Assembly: GCA_903921135.1 (NCBI GenBank) | Contig: CAIXOY010000536.1 | Span: 1-7,975 of the forward strand | Reading direction: 5' to 3' | DNA length: 7,975 nucleotides | From: an uncultured Gammaproteobacteria bacterium | GTDB taxonomy: Bacteria > Pseudomonadota > Gammaproteobacteria > Pseudomonadales > UBA5518 | Shown: positions 1 through 7,167 of the stretch, one piece after another | How positions within the stretch are numbered: the first letter of the stretch is position 1 | Layout of the letters: each line of letters begins with the position of its first letter | Notes under the pieces: generated by a model | What the model was told of the DNA's origin: nothing | The model's database searches: none | The model's input: the letters and a program-made list of their open reading frames with translations, nothing else | Position numbers and translations under genes: made by a program

Positions 1-65
1 GCCAGGGCGGGCGTGGATGCCAGCACGGCGCTGGCAGTCAGCGTGGCGAGCAGGCGGGTCAGCAT
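1..65 (-). CDS. N-terminus of a secreted or envelope protein (signal peptide only, truncated by the window edge)
   Basis: Reading the minus strand from an ATG at 65-63 gives about 21 residues before the window ends: MLTRLLATLT, then ASAVLASTPAL. This is a typical Sec signal peptide, with a Met-Leu-Thr-Arg start, a hydrophobic Leu/Ala core and a small-residue Ala-x-Ala-like end whose cleavage site would fall at the window edge. A GAGGA ribosome binding site sits about 8 bases upstream (near 74-78). The gene points the same way as the epoxide hydrolase, 91 bp downstream of that gene's stop, so the two could be co-transcribed. The mature protein is outside the window, so its function cannot be named. 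The frame is short, but the combination of ribosome site, start and signal peptide makes a real gene likely. Confidence 0.6.
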   Translation of the reverse strand, partial: MLTRLLATLTASAVLASTPAL

Positions 66-156
66 GGCGTTTTCCTCGGGAGGGGAAATGACTCCCGCCC
101 CACTGAACGCCACGATCGCGGATCGGTTGACCGGCCTGCGCGTTGAAGGGCAACGG

Positions 157-1314
157 CTACAGCGCGTCCATCGCCCGGAAGCAGTCGCGCACTTCACCCA
201 CGAAGGCCACGGGCTGCTCGAAGGCCGCGAAGTGGCCACCCTTCGGCAGCTCGTTCCAGTGCGCGAGTTTGGGGAAGCGCTTCTCGGCCCAGCGGCGCGA
301 GCTGCGGAAGATCTCCTTCGGGAAAATGCTGGCGCCCACCGGGATGTGGATGGGCTCGAGGTTCGGTTTCGAGAAACTCTCCCAGTACAGCCGCGCCGAG
401 GAGGCGGCCGAGTTGGAGAGCCAGTAGACCATCACGTTGTCGAGCATCTCGTCGCGCGTGAGGGCGTTCTCGGGGTGGCGTGCCTCGCCCTCGCCGCAGT
501 CGGTCCAGGCGTGGAATTTCTCGAGGATCCAGGCGAGTTGCCCCGACGGAGAATCCGCCAGCCCATAGCCCAGCGTCTGCGGCCGCGTGCCCTGCTGTTT
601 GCTGTAACCGGAATCCCAGTCGTTGTAGTACTGCATGCCCGCGAGTGCCGATTGCTCGAGCGGCGTGAGGCTGGACAGTGTGTCCATGTCGGGCGCCACG
701 ATCGGCATGTTGAGGTGGATGCCGAGGCAGTTGGCGGTGTCTTGTTGCCCGATGCTGCTGGTCACCATCGCGCCCCAGTCGCCACCCTGCGCGTAATAGC
801 GCGGGTAACCCAGGCGTTGCATCAGCACACCCCAGGCGCGCGCGATGCGATCCACACCCCAACCCGATTCGCGCGGCTTGTCCGAGAAACCGTAGCCCGG
901 CAGCGAGGGGCACACCACGTGGAAGGCATCTGCAGCGTTGCCGCCGTGCGCCACCGGATCGGTGAGCGGCCCGATCACCTTCAGGAACTCGACGACCGAA
1001 CCGGGCCAGCCGTGCGTGATCAGCAGCGGCCGCGCATTCGCATGCGGCGAGCGCGCATGGATGAAGTGGATGCCGAGGCCGTCGATGGTGGTGCGGAACT
1101 GCGGCCAGGCGTTCAGGCGCGTGGCGAGGCGCTGCATGTCGTAGCCGTTCGCCCAGTAGCGGCAGACTTCCTGCGTGTAGGCGAGCGGAATGCCCTGGTT
1201 CCAGTCGCCGGTGGTTTCGGCATCGGGCCAGCGGGTGGCCGCGAGGCGCTGGCGCAGATCGGCGATCTCTGCGTCGCTGATGCCAAGGCTGAAAACGGTG
1301 ATGGCGTCTGACAT
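157..1314 (-). CDS. Epoxide hydrolase, microsomal/juvenile-hormone type (EHN domain plus alpha/beta-hydrolase fold)
   Basis: This 385-residue soluble enzyme should hydrolyse an epoxide to a vicinal diol through a covalent ester intermediate. The N-terminal ~110 residues form the EHN (epoxide hydrolase N-terminal) domain, followed by the oxyanion motif HGWPGS at 101-106. The nucleophile elbow GGDWG gives Asp179. The acid is probably Glu334 in PKE and the base His361 in GGHFAAFEQP; their 27-residue spacing equals that of Glu404 and His431 in human microsomal epoxide hydrolase. Candidate ring-opening tyrosines are Tyr237 (DSGY) and Tyr310 (ARLY). Unlike the mammalian enzyme it has no N-terminal membrane anchor, as is usual for bacterial members. 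The ATG at 1314 is preceded by AGGAG with 7-base spacing, which supports this start. It is divergent from an SDR gene, which suggests a shared catabolic or detoxification role, but the substrate is unknown. Confidence 0.93.
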   Translation of the reverse strand: MSDAITVFSLGISDAEIADLRQRLAATRWPDAETTGDWNQGIPLAYTQEVCRYWANGYDMQRLATRLNAWPQFRTTIDGLGIHFIHARSPHANARPLLITHGWPGSVVEFLKVIGPLTDPVAHGGNAADAFHVVCPSLPGYGFSDKPRESGWGVDRIARAWGVLMQRLGYPRYYAQGGDWGAMVTSSIGQQDTANCLGIHLNMPIVAPDMDTLSSLTPLEQSALAGMQYYNDWDSGYSKQQGTRPQTLGYGLADSPSGQLAWILEKFHAWTDCGEGEARHPENALTRDEMLDNVMVYWLSNSAASSARLYWESFSKPNLEPIHIPVGASIFPKEIFRSSRRWAEKRFPKLAHWNELPKGGHFAAFEQPVAFVGEVRDCFRAMDAL

Positions 1315-1411
1315 GGGGCGGCTCCTGCGTGTGCTCGAGCCGCGAGCCTACACGAGCGGCGCGGCACCGGGGCAGCGCCCGCGCTGCTGGCGCACGCGTG
1401 TTGCGCTACCG

Positions 1412-1447
1412 TAATCCGGGGCTGCGCCATCGCAGCCCGATAATCCG
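1412..1447. promoter_or_regulatory. Candidate operator in the epoxide hydrolase/SDR divergent promoter region
   Basis: A perfect inverted repeat, GGGCTGCG (1419-1426) and CGCAGCCC (1431-1438) around CCAT, is bracketed by two identical TAATCCG direct repeats (1412-1418 and 1441-1447). GATAAT at 1439-1444, one base from the -10 consensus, follows the palindrome directly and could serve the SDR gene, whose ATG is at 1474. No convincing -35 hexamer was seen. On this reading the palindrome lies between the -35 and -10 regions, a common repressor position, and could govern both divergent genes. The repeats are seen directly; the operator role is inference. An RNA hairpin in a leader is an alternative. 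Confidence 0.35.
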
Positions 1448-1473
1448 CAGACACCTTTGGCAGGAGAGCGCCC

Positions 1474-2295
1474 ATGCCCGCAGCACCGGATACGAAAGTC
1501 GCCATCGTCACCGGCGCAGGCCGCATGCGCAGCATCGGCCGCGAGATCGCGCTGTCGCTCGCACGGGCCGGCTGCGATGTGCTGATGACCGGCAGCGGTC
1601 GATCGCCGGAGTTGTACCCGGACGAGGAAAAAGCCGCAGGCTGGCGGGATGTCGAATCCGTAGCCGATGAAATCCGTGCGATGGGGCGTCGCGCGCTGCC
1701 CGTGGTCTGCGACGTGAGCAACGAGGAGGCCTGCGCTGCGTTGGTGGCGCGCTGCGTGGCGGAACTCGGGCGCGTGGATATCCTCGTGAACAACGCCGGT
1801 GCCGCGCGTGGCGCGGATCGCCGCAACGTGATCGATCTGGATCCCGCCGTGTGGCGTCACATCATCGACGTGAACTTGCACGGGCCTTTCTATCTCAGCC
1901 AGTGCGCGGCGCGACAGATGGTGGCGCAGGGCACGGGAGGTTCGATCGTGAACATCTCGTCCATCGCCGGAAAACTGCTGCCCGCACAGCACGCCGCCTA
2001 CGCCGCCAGCAAAGCCGGCCTGCAGGCACTCACCGCGGCGATGGCGAGCGAGTTGGGCCGCAACGGCATCCGCGTGAACGCCATCTGCCCGGGCATCATC
2101 GACACCTCGCGCCTGGACGACATCCCCCGCGCCGATGGCACATGGGACCGGCTGCTGAGCCAGTACGTGCCGCTGGGGCGCGCGGGGCGGCCGGAGGAAG
2201 TGGCGGCGCTCGCGGCGTTTCTGTGCAGCGAGCAGGGTGCTTGGATCTCGGGACAGTTTTACTCGATTGACGGGGGGCAGGCGCCGGGGAGGTGA
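1474..2295 (+). CDS. Classical short-chain dehydrogenase/reductase (SDR)
   Basis: This 273-residue NAD(P)-dependent oxidoreductase has a single Rossmann fold and is expected to be a soluble tetramer that interconverts an alcohol and a ketone. The cofactor loop is TGAGRMRSIG at 13-22, with Asp80 (CDVSN) at the adenine site and NNAG at 106-109. The active site is Asn134, Ser163 (NISS), Tyr176 and Lys180 (YAASK), so the full catalytic tetrad is present. The segment CPGIIDT at 205-211 is the usual conserved PG motif before the substrate loop, and the C-terminus ends in the common SIDGGQ. The start has AGGAGA with good spacing. The gene diverges from the epoxide hydrolase and converges on fic with a 34-bp gap. 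Substrate is not predictable; similar proteins are often labelled 3-oxoacyl-ACP reductase-like. The cofactor loop is two residues longer than the textbook form. Confidence 0.93.
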   Translation: MPAAPDTKVAIVTGAGRMRSIGREIALSLARAGCDVLMTGSGRSPELYPDEEKAAGWRDVESVADEIRAMGRRALPVVCDVSNEEACAALVARCVAELGRVDILVNNAGAARGADRRNVIDLDPAVWRHIIDVNLHGPFYLSQCAARQMVAQGTGGSIVNISSIAGKLLPAQHAAYAASKAGLQALTAAMASELGRNGIRVNAICPGIIDTSRLDDIPRADGTWDRLLSQYVPLGRAGRPEEVAALAAFLCSEQGAWISGQFYSIDGGQAPGR

Positions 2296-2329
2296 GGTGG
2301 GGCGCAATGGCAATTCAGGGGTACCTTCC

Positions 2330-3457
2330 TCACGCATAAGGCTCGAACGCACAGCTATCCCCACCGAGCAACTCCAATAGCTTTGGATGGACGAAGAGCT
2401 TCTCCTTGCCGACGGGCATTTCGCGCAGCACACCCAGCCCGGCCAGGTCATGCAGGTAGCGCGAGGCCGCCTGACGCCGCGCAATGCCCTTGTCGACCAG
2501 ATTGCCGATGCGGCAGTACGGCTGCTCGAAGATCACGTCCACGAGTTCCCGTGTGTAGATCTTGGGTAGCCTTGTGCGCACGTGCTCGGAGGTGTGCTCG
2601 ACGAGCTTGCGGATGCCCGCGATCTTGCGCGTGGTCCACCGCGAGGTCTCGGCCACGGCCTGCAGCATGAACAGCAGCCATGGCTCCCAGGCATCATCTC
2701 GCGTCACGGCGAGGAGCAGTCCGTAGTAATCGGCCTTGTGTGCAATGACATGCCGGCTCAGGTACAGGATGGGCAGGTCCAACAGCCCAGCCTGGATCAG
2801 GTAGAGGATGTTGATAACGCGGCCGGTACGGCCGTTGCCATCGGTGAAAGGGTGGATGGCCTCGAACTGGTAGTGGCCCACGGCCATTCGGACCAGCGGA
2901 TCCAGATCGGTCTGCTCGTGCAGAAACCGCTCCCAGTTGGCCAGCAGGTCCCGCAGCCGCGCGTCGCCCTCTGGCGGGGTGTAGATCACTTCGCCCGTAC
3001 GGTCGCTGATCAGCTGCGTGCCCGGTGTACGCCGGATATCCATCTCCACACCCTTCAACGTGCCGCAGACCTCCACCGCAGTAGCGGTACACAACGGCCG
3101 TTGCTTCAGTGACTGGAAGCCGCGGTGCAAGGCGGTGCGGTAGCGCAGAGCTTCCTTGGTGGCGGGGTCTGCGGATTCCCCGCCTGCGTGGCTGTGCGCG
3201 TACTGGAACAGCCGGTCCGTCGTGGTGACGATGTTCTCGATCTCCGAGCTGTCTTTGGCCTCCAGCAGCGGGATCGTGTTGATGAGCATCGTCTGGTTGG
3301 GGATCAGCTCTGCGGCCTGCTTCAGCTCAGCCAATGCGGCACGGGCTTCGATGCAGGACTTCAGCACGGCCCGGCTCTCCAACTCCGCTGCGGGGGGCAA
3401 TGTGGGCAGCTGGTTGTGCGGCTGATCAGAGCGCCAAACAGAGGAATCGTTTCTCAT
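2330..3457 (-). CDS. fic: Class II Fic protein, predicted AMP transferase with C-terminal winged helix
   Basis: This 375-residue cytoplasmic protein should transfer AMP from ATP to a protein hydroxyl. The N-terminal Fic_N region contains the inhibitory motif S70-SEI-E74-N75, matching (S/T)xxxE(G/N), so the enzyme is self-inhibited (class II, like Shewanella SoFic). The beta-hairpin flap is near 146-164. The complete catalytic motif HPFTDGNGRTGR is at 202-213, with His202 as base and Asp206 for the metal ion. Residues about 295-360 look like a winged helix-turn-helix. An upstream in-frame TTG at 3523 would add 22 residues, but they resemble nothing in the family and run through the repeat region. 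I chose the ATG at 3457 because WxxxxxxNxLPxLPP follows at once, as in family members. No good Shine-Dalgarno sequence is visible. The target protein is unknown. Base composition seems slightly less GC-rich than the neighbours, which may hint at transfer. Confidence 0.93.
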   Translation of the reverse strand: MRNDSSVWRSDQPHNQLPTLPPAAELESRAVLKSCIEARAALAELKQAAELIPNQTMLINTIPLLEAKDSSEIENIVTTTDRLFQYAHSHAGGESADPATKEALRYRTALHRGFQSLKQRPLCTATAVEVCGTLKGVEMDIRRTPGTQLISDRTGEVIYTPPEGDARLRDLLANWERFLHEQTDLDPLVRMAVGHYQFEAIHPFTDGNGRTGRVINILYLIQAGLLDLPILYLSRHVIAHKADYYGLLLAVTRDDAWEPWLLFMLQAVAETSRWTTRKIAGIRKLVEHTSEHVRTRLPKIYTRELVDVIFEQPYCRIGNLVDKGIARRQAASRYLHDLAGLGVLREMPVGKEKLFVHPKLLELLGGDSCAFEPYA

Positions 3458-3478
3458 GATGCAAAAATCTGATTTTGA

Positions 3479-3532
3479 CGACACGTTCTGAGCGTATGTC
3501 GCTGGCGGCGACACGTCAATCAAACGTGTCGC
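3479..3532. repeat. Two tandem copies of a bipartite site, CGACACGT-N10-TGTCGC, upstream of fic
   Basis: Copy 1 has CGACACGT at 3479-3486 and TGTCGC at 3497-3502. Copy 2 has CGACACGT at 3509-3516 and TGTCGC at 3527-3532. The period is exactly 30 bp, and the 10-bp spacers are unrelated in sequence, so selection on the half-sites is the natural explanation. Copy 2 is also a perfect 11-bp inverted repeat (3506-3516 with 3524-3534). TGTCG half-sites therefore alternate in direction with centres 18, 12 and 18 bp apart. The array lies 22 bp upstream of the fic ATG and overlaps its candidate promoter, which suggests an operator for cooperative binding. The binder is unknown; the winged helix of Fic itself is one candidate (inference). 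Confidence 0.6.
3491..3519 (-). promoter_or_regulatory. Candidate sigma-70 promoter of fic
   Basis: On the minus strand TTGACG (3519-3514) is followed after exactly 17 bp by TACGCT (3496-3491). The -35 matches five of six consensus bases and the -10 only three of six. Transcription would start near 3484 and give a leader of about 27 bases before the ATG at 3457. The -35 lies in the second bipartite repeat and the -10 in the spacer of the first, so a bound repressor would block it. The hexamers are visible; promoter activity is inferred. Confidence 0.35.
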
Positions 3533-3577
3533 CGAAACCCGACTTTAAAGACATGAACCACGGCTGGAGAGCGTAAG

Positions 3578-3589
3578 GGCGCCGGCGCC
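3578..3589. repeat. 12-bp GC palindrome GGCGCCGGCGCC between creD and fic
   Basis: A perfect self-complementary 12-mer lies 25 bp past the creD stop and upstream of fic on the same strand. It could form a short hairpin at the end of the creD message, but there is no U-run, so it is not a canonical intrinsic terminator. In such GC-rich DNA it may be fortuitous. Confidence 0.25.
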
Positions 3590-3613
3590 TTGCAAATCTC
3601 CCCCACGTCGCCA

Positions 3614-4942
3614 TCACAGCCCCCCCGTCGCGCTCCAGTCCACGCGTCTCGTGAAGATCATCACCGCTGCCAGCAGCGCGAAGACCAGCACCGAGCCCAT
3701 CAGCAGCGCGTAGTCCTCGGAGCCGAGCAGCCCGTAGAGCAGCGCGTAGAGCCCGGCGAGCGCCCCCGCAAAGCCCGCACCGCGACGGGCGCCGCCGAGG
3801 ATCGCGCCAACGTAACTCCCGATCAATGCGACGCAGGCCGTGGCCGACACCGCGTAGGCCGCAGCAAAGCCGATGTGCTCGGACAGCGAGAGCAGCAGCA
3901 GGTAGAACACCGCGAGCGCGAGCCCCACCAGGGTGTACTGCACGGGGTTCAGGTCGACGCGCTTCAGCACCTCGAACAGGAAGAACCCCGCGAAGGCCAG
4001 CCCCACGAAGAGCAGTGCGTACTTCAGTGCCCGCTCGCTTTTGAGGTACTGGTCAACCGGGTCCACCAGTTCCACGCCGAAGGCCTTGCCCCGGAAGCCG
4101 GTGCAGTCGGGCTCGGCCACGCAGTCGCGCAGCACCTTCTCCATGTCCGTTGCGAAGAAACTGGTGCTCCAGCGCGCGTCGAAACCGTCTCCGCGCACCG
4201 TGCGATCCACGGGCAGCAGGTTGCCGCCGAACCCCGGGTGCGGCCAATCGCCGGTCAGCGTGGCCGTTGTCTCGCGGCCCACCGGCACGACCCGCAAGGA
4301 GCGGCTCCCGGCGAGCGTGAGCCCGACCTCGAACTCGAGCGTGCTCCCCGCCACGTCGACGCCATCGAGCGGGGCGTGGATGCCCTCGCGCAGTGGCGGG
4401 GTCAGGGTGCCCGGCCGGAACGGCAGGCTGCGGCCGTTGATCCTGAGTTCCGGCACGTTGCCGATGCCGCGGATGTCGCCGACGCCGATCGCGATCCAGG
4501 GCGTACCAAAGCGGTACCGCGCGGCCTCGGTGCCCAGGCCGAAGTCTGCTGGCACATGGAAGCTCCCCTTCAGCGTGCCCTGCGTGCGGTAGAGCAATGC
4601 GCGGTAGATACCGCGCTCGCGCACCTCGGTGGCCAGCCGCGCGTCGAAGGCGAAGCGCTCTGGCAGGAAGTGCAGCCGCCCCGACTCGATCCGCTCCACC
4701 ACGCGTTTCTCGCCGTTCCCCTGTGCGGTAGCGGTGTCGCGTACGGTGCGCTGCCATGGCACCACGATCAGCGGCCCGGCCAGCAGCTGCTCGCGACTGA
4801 AGGAATCGACGATCCCGGTGACGGTCTCGTCGCGACGCTGGGCGCGCTCATCGACCAGGCCGCGGATCATGCCGAGCGGCACGAGCAGCAACACGACCAG
4901 CCCGAGCACGGTCGCTATCTTGATGTTCAACCTGCGGTTCAT
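3614..4942 (-). CDS. creD: CreD inner-membrane protein of the Cre regulon
   Basis: This 442-residue protein has the family's layout and length (E. coli CreD is 450). It has one N-terminal membrane segment (about 8-26), a large periplasmic domain (about 30-303), then a C-terminal block of four or five hydrophobic helices (about 306-430). Family hallmarks visible are GVGDIRGIG (153-161), GDWPHPGFGGNLLP (231-244) and NPVQYTLVGLALAVFYLLLL running into SLSEHIGF (332-359). CreD is known mainly as the strongest CreB-activated gene; its loss or overproduction alters envelope properties such as colicin E2 tolerance and beta-lactam response, and its biochemical role is unresolved. The ATG is preceded by GGAGG with 7-base spacing. 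It lies 97 bp after the creC stop, so it may have its own promoter. Two cysteines (274 and 280) in the periplasmic domain could form a disulfide. Confidence 0.96.
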   Translation of the reverse strand: MNRRLNIKIATVLGLVVLLLVPLGMIRGLVDERAQRRDETVTGIVDSFSREQLLAGPLIVVPWQRTVRDTATAQGNGEKRVVERIESGRLHFLPERFAFDARLATEVRERGIYRALLYRTQGTLKGSFHVPADFGLGTEAARYRFGTPWIAIGVGDIRGIGNVPELRINGRSLPFRPGTLTPPLREGIHAPLDGVDVAGSTLEFEVGLTLAGSRSLRVVPVGRETTATLTGDWPHPGFGGNLLPVDRTVRGDGFDARWSTSFFATDMEKVLRDCVAEPDCTGFRGKAFGVELVDPVDQYLKSERALKYALLFVGLAFAGFFLFEVLKRVDLNPVQYTLVGLALAVFYLLLLSLSEHIGFAAAYAVSATACVALIGSYVGAILGGARRGAGFAGALAGLYALLYGLLGSEDYALLMGSVLVFALLAAVMIFTRRVDWSATGGL

Positions 4943-5041
4943 GCGGAGTCCTCCGGTGCGGTGTGCGAACGGAGGGGAGTCTGGAGGCTGCGCGTGGCGC
5001 GCCCGTGGGCGTCAGGAGGAGATCGTGTGGAGATATCGTGG

Positions 5042-6469
5042 TTACGCGGGCATCGCGAGGCAGGCCTCGACACCCCCGGGCACGTTCCGCACCGACAGCT
5101 TGCCGCCATGCAGCGACGCGACCTCGGCCACGAATGCGAGCCCCAGCCCGGTACTCTTGCGTCCGGTGGCGGGGCGCGGCAGCGAGAAGAAGCGTTCGGT
5201 CAGTCGCGGCAGCGCGTAGTCCGGGATTGCGGGGCCTTCGTTGCACACGCGGATGGTTACCGTGTCGCTTGTGGCATCGGCCGACAGCGCTACGGTGCCA
5301 CCGGCCGGCGTGAAGTCGAGCGCGTTGTCGAGCAGGTTCGACAGCGCGTGCCGCAACAGGAAGCGCTCGCCGCGCACGTGGCAGCCCGCAGGCACCGCGC
5401 AGGCGAGCCGAACGCCGGCCCCCAGCGCGCGGGCTTCCTGCGCTGCGAGCAGTTCCATGACGAGTGGCTCCAGCGCGATCCCTGCCGTCTCGGTCAGCCC
5501 GCGGCGCTGCTCCAGCTGCGCGAGGTGCAGCAGGCGGTCGGCCAGCGACTGCAGCCGAGCAGCCTCGTTGTCGACGTTGGCTGCGAAGCGGCGGCGGTCC
5601 TCGGGCGGCATGTCCTCGTGCAGCAGTTCGGCGGCGGCCCGAATCGCCGTAAGCGGGCTTTTGAGTTCGTGCGTCAGCGTCTGCACGTAGCGCTCGACGT
5701 AGGCCTTGCCCTCGAGCTGCTCGCGCATGGTTTCCAGCGCGCCGGCCAGCTGCCCGAGCTCATCGCGCCCCCGCGGCGGCGCCACCGCACTGCGCTCGCC
5801 CGCGCTCACCGCACGCGCCCAGGCCGTGAGGCGGCCGAGCGCGCGCGACAGCCACCACGAGAGCGCCGCACCTGCAGCGAGCCCGGCCAGCACGAGGCCG
5901 CTACCAAGCCAGGCGAGCCGCCGCTGCGAGCGCTCGATGTAGGGCTGCAGCGACTGCGAGGGCTTGCCCACGCTGACCACGCCAACGATGCGTCCGCCGT
6001 CGCGGATCGGCGCGGCCACGTACATCACGCTGGCGCTCTCGCCGCCCTCGCCGGGCTCGGGCGAGGAGCGAGCGCCGTAGCGCCCGGCGAGCGTGAGGTG
6101 CACATCGTTCCAGCGCGAGTAATCTGCGCCGACGTCACGGTCCGCGGAGTCGAGCAGCACGATGCCGCGCGCGTCGGTGACGTAGACGCGGTGGTTCACT
6201 GCGGCCTTGCGCACGCCCCAGATGTCGGCCCCCGGACGGCGCTCGCCGTAAGCGCGCAGGATCGCGGGCAGGCGGCCTTGCGACAGCGTGCCGGCCACCA
6301 GATCATCGTGCAGGAGTTCGGCGAGCAGATTCGCGGTGTCGACCAGGGTTTCCTCGGTGGACTGCCGCACGCCCGGGCGGATCTCGTCCGTGACCGCGCC
6401 GAACACGAACCAGGCCGCGAGACCGACGAACAAAAAGTACACGAGGAAGATGCGCAGCCCGAGGCGCAT
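5042..6469 (-). CDS. creC: CreC sensor histidine kinase
   Basis: This 475-residue inner-membrane kinase is the expected partner of CreB (E. coli CreC is 474). It has a first membrane helix at about 7-25, a periplasmic sensor domain at 27-184 containing the CreC-typical YSRWNDVHLTLAGRYGARS (117-135), and a second helix at about 187-207. A HAMP linker runs to about 255. The DHp motif is THELKSPLTAIR with phospho-acceptor His267. The ATP domain has the N box NLLDNALDF (378-386), a G1 region NEGPAIPDYAL (410-420) and the G2 box GLGLAF (441-446). The G1 box carries Asn where DxGxG normally has Asp. The start overlaps the creB stop by one base (TGATG), so translation is probably coupled. In E. coli CreC responds to carbon source and oxygen conditions; in Pseudomonas, Aeromonas and Stenotrophomonas the homologues affect beta-lactam response. 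Confidence 0.96.
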   Translation of the reverse strand: MRLGLRIFLVYFLFVGLAAWFVFGAVTDEIRPGVRQSTEETLVDTANLLAELLHDDLVAGTLSQGRLPAILRAYGERRPGADIWGVRKAAVNHRVYVTDARGIVLLDSADRDVGADYSRWNDVHLTLAGRYGARSSPEPGEGGESASVMYVAAPIRDGGRIVGVVSVGKPSQSLQPYIERSQRRLAWLGSGLVLAGLAAGAALSWWLSRALGRLTAWARAVSAGERSAVAPPRGRDELGQLAGALETMREQLEGKAYVERYVQTLTHELKSPLTAIRAAAELLHEDMPPEDRRRFAANVDNEAARLQSLADRLLHLAQLEQRRGLTETAGIALEPLVMELLAAQEARALGAGVRLACAVPAGCHVRGERFLLRHALSNLLDNALDFTPAGGTVALSADATSDTVTIRVCNEGPAIPDYALPRLTERFFSLPRPATGRKSTGLGLAFVAEVASLHGGKLSVRNVPGGVEACLAMPA

Positions 6470-7167
6470 CAGGCCTGCTCCGGCTCGTAGCTGTAGCCCA
6501 CGCCGCGGTGCGTGCGGATCGGGTCAGACTCGGGCGAGACGGCGCGCAGCTTGGCCCGCAGGCCCTTCACGTGGCTGTCGACATTGCGCTCGTAGCCCGC
6601 GCCCGCGGCCACGCCTGCGGCCTCCAGCAGCTGCTCGCGGCTGAACACAGAGCGAGGCCGCCGCAGCAGGCAGCGCAGCATCTCGTACTCCTGCCGCGTC
6701 AGCGCGAGCTCGGTGCCGCGAAACGTGATGCGCCGCTGTTCGTCGTGGATGGTGAAGGGAGCGGGTGTCGCATCGGCGGCAAGGCTTGCGGCTGCGGGCG
6801 GGGCCGAGGCGCTGCGGCGCAGGATCGTGCGGATGCGCGCCACCACCTCGCGCGGGCTGAAGGGCTTCACGACGTAGTCGTCGGCGCCCAGCTCGAGCCC
6901 GAGCACGCGGTCGAGTTCCGCCCCGCGCGCGCTCAGCAGCAGCACGGGCACCTCACCCGCGCGCCGCAGCTCGCGGCAGACATCGAGCCCGCTCATGTCG
7001 GGCAGGCCGATGTCGAGCACGACGAGGTCGGCTCCGCGTTCGCGCACGAAGTCGAGCGCCTCTCGGCCCAACCCCGCGCGCGCAACCTCGAAGCGCTCCT
7101 GGGCCAGCGCATAGGAGAGCGCGTCCGCGATGGCGGGTTCGTCGTCAACGATCAGGACAAGGGGCAT
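6469..7167 (-). CDS. creB: CreB response regulator, OmpR/PhoB family
   Basis: This 232-residue cytoplasmic transcription regulator (E. coli CreB is 229) has a receiver domain at 1-118 with acidic pocket Asp8 and Asp9, phospho-acceptor Asp52, Ser79 and Lys101. A variable Ala/Pro linker (about 119-136) leads to a winged-helix DNA-binding domain ending in RNVDSHVKGLRAKLR (194-208) and IRTHRGVGYSY (217-227), which is close to CreB's own recognition region. When phosphorylated by CreC it should activate creD. The frame stays open upstream to 7347, but those 60 extra residues are unrelated to the family. The ATG at 7167 begins the standard MPLVLIVDDE and has GGAG 7 bases upstream. It is first in a creBCD run and is divergent from a toxin-antitoxin operon. 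creA, found next to creB in E. coli, is absent here. Confidence 0.96.
   Translation of the reverse strand: MPLVLIVDDEPAIADALSYALAQERFEVARAGLGREALDFVRERGADLVVLDIGLPDMSGLDVCRELRRAGEVPVLLLSARGAELDRVLGLELGADDYVVKPFSPREVVARIRTILRRSASAPPAAASLAADATPAPFTIHDEQRRITFRGTELALTRQEYEMLRCLLRRPRSVFSREQLLEAAGVAAGAGYERNVDSHVKGLRAKLRAVSPESDPIRTHRGVGYSYEPEQA

Noticed and set aside
113..125. CGATC-GCG-GATCG inverted repeat between the truncated secreted-protein gene and the epoxide hydrolase
   Set aside because: Five-base arms only, no U-run and no neighbouring promoter elements; too weak to call.
13..1311. A 432-codon plus-strand open frame antisense to the epoxide hydrolase
   Set aside because: The minus strand carries the catalytic triad and a good ribosome site; the antisense product has no recognisable motif.
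2292..2333. Possible terminator GTGAGG...CCTCAC between the SDR and fic stops
   Set aside because: Six-base arms 30 bp apart without a T-run do not make a credible terminator.
1348..2484. A 378-codon minus-strand open frame antisense to the SDR
   Set aside because: It overlaps the SDR with its intact active site and the 3' end of fic, and its composition is typical of a shadow frame.
3458..3523. A 22-residue TTG-initiated extension of Fic
   Set aside because: It runs through the repeats and promoter and has no family resemblance; the ATG at 3457 gives the normal N-terminus.
4996..5011. GGCGCGCC and CGCCC-GT-GGGCG palindromes in the creC-creD gap
   Set aside because: Short GC palindromes are expected by chance in DNA of this composition, and no regulatory geometry supports them.
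3590..6490. A 966-codon plus-strand open frame antisense to creD and creC
   Set aside because: It lies opposite two genes with full family motifs. Its translation is rich in Arg, Gln, His and Ala with no domain, as expected from the antisense of GC-rich codons.
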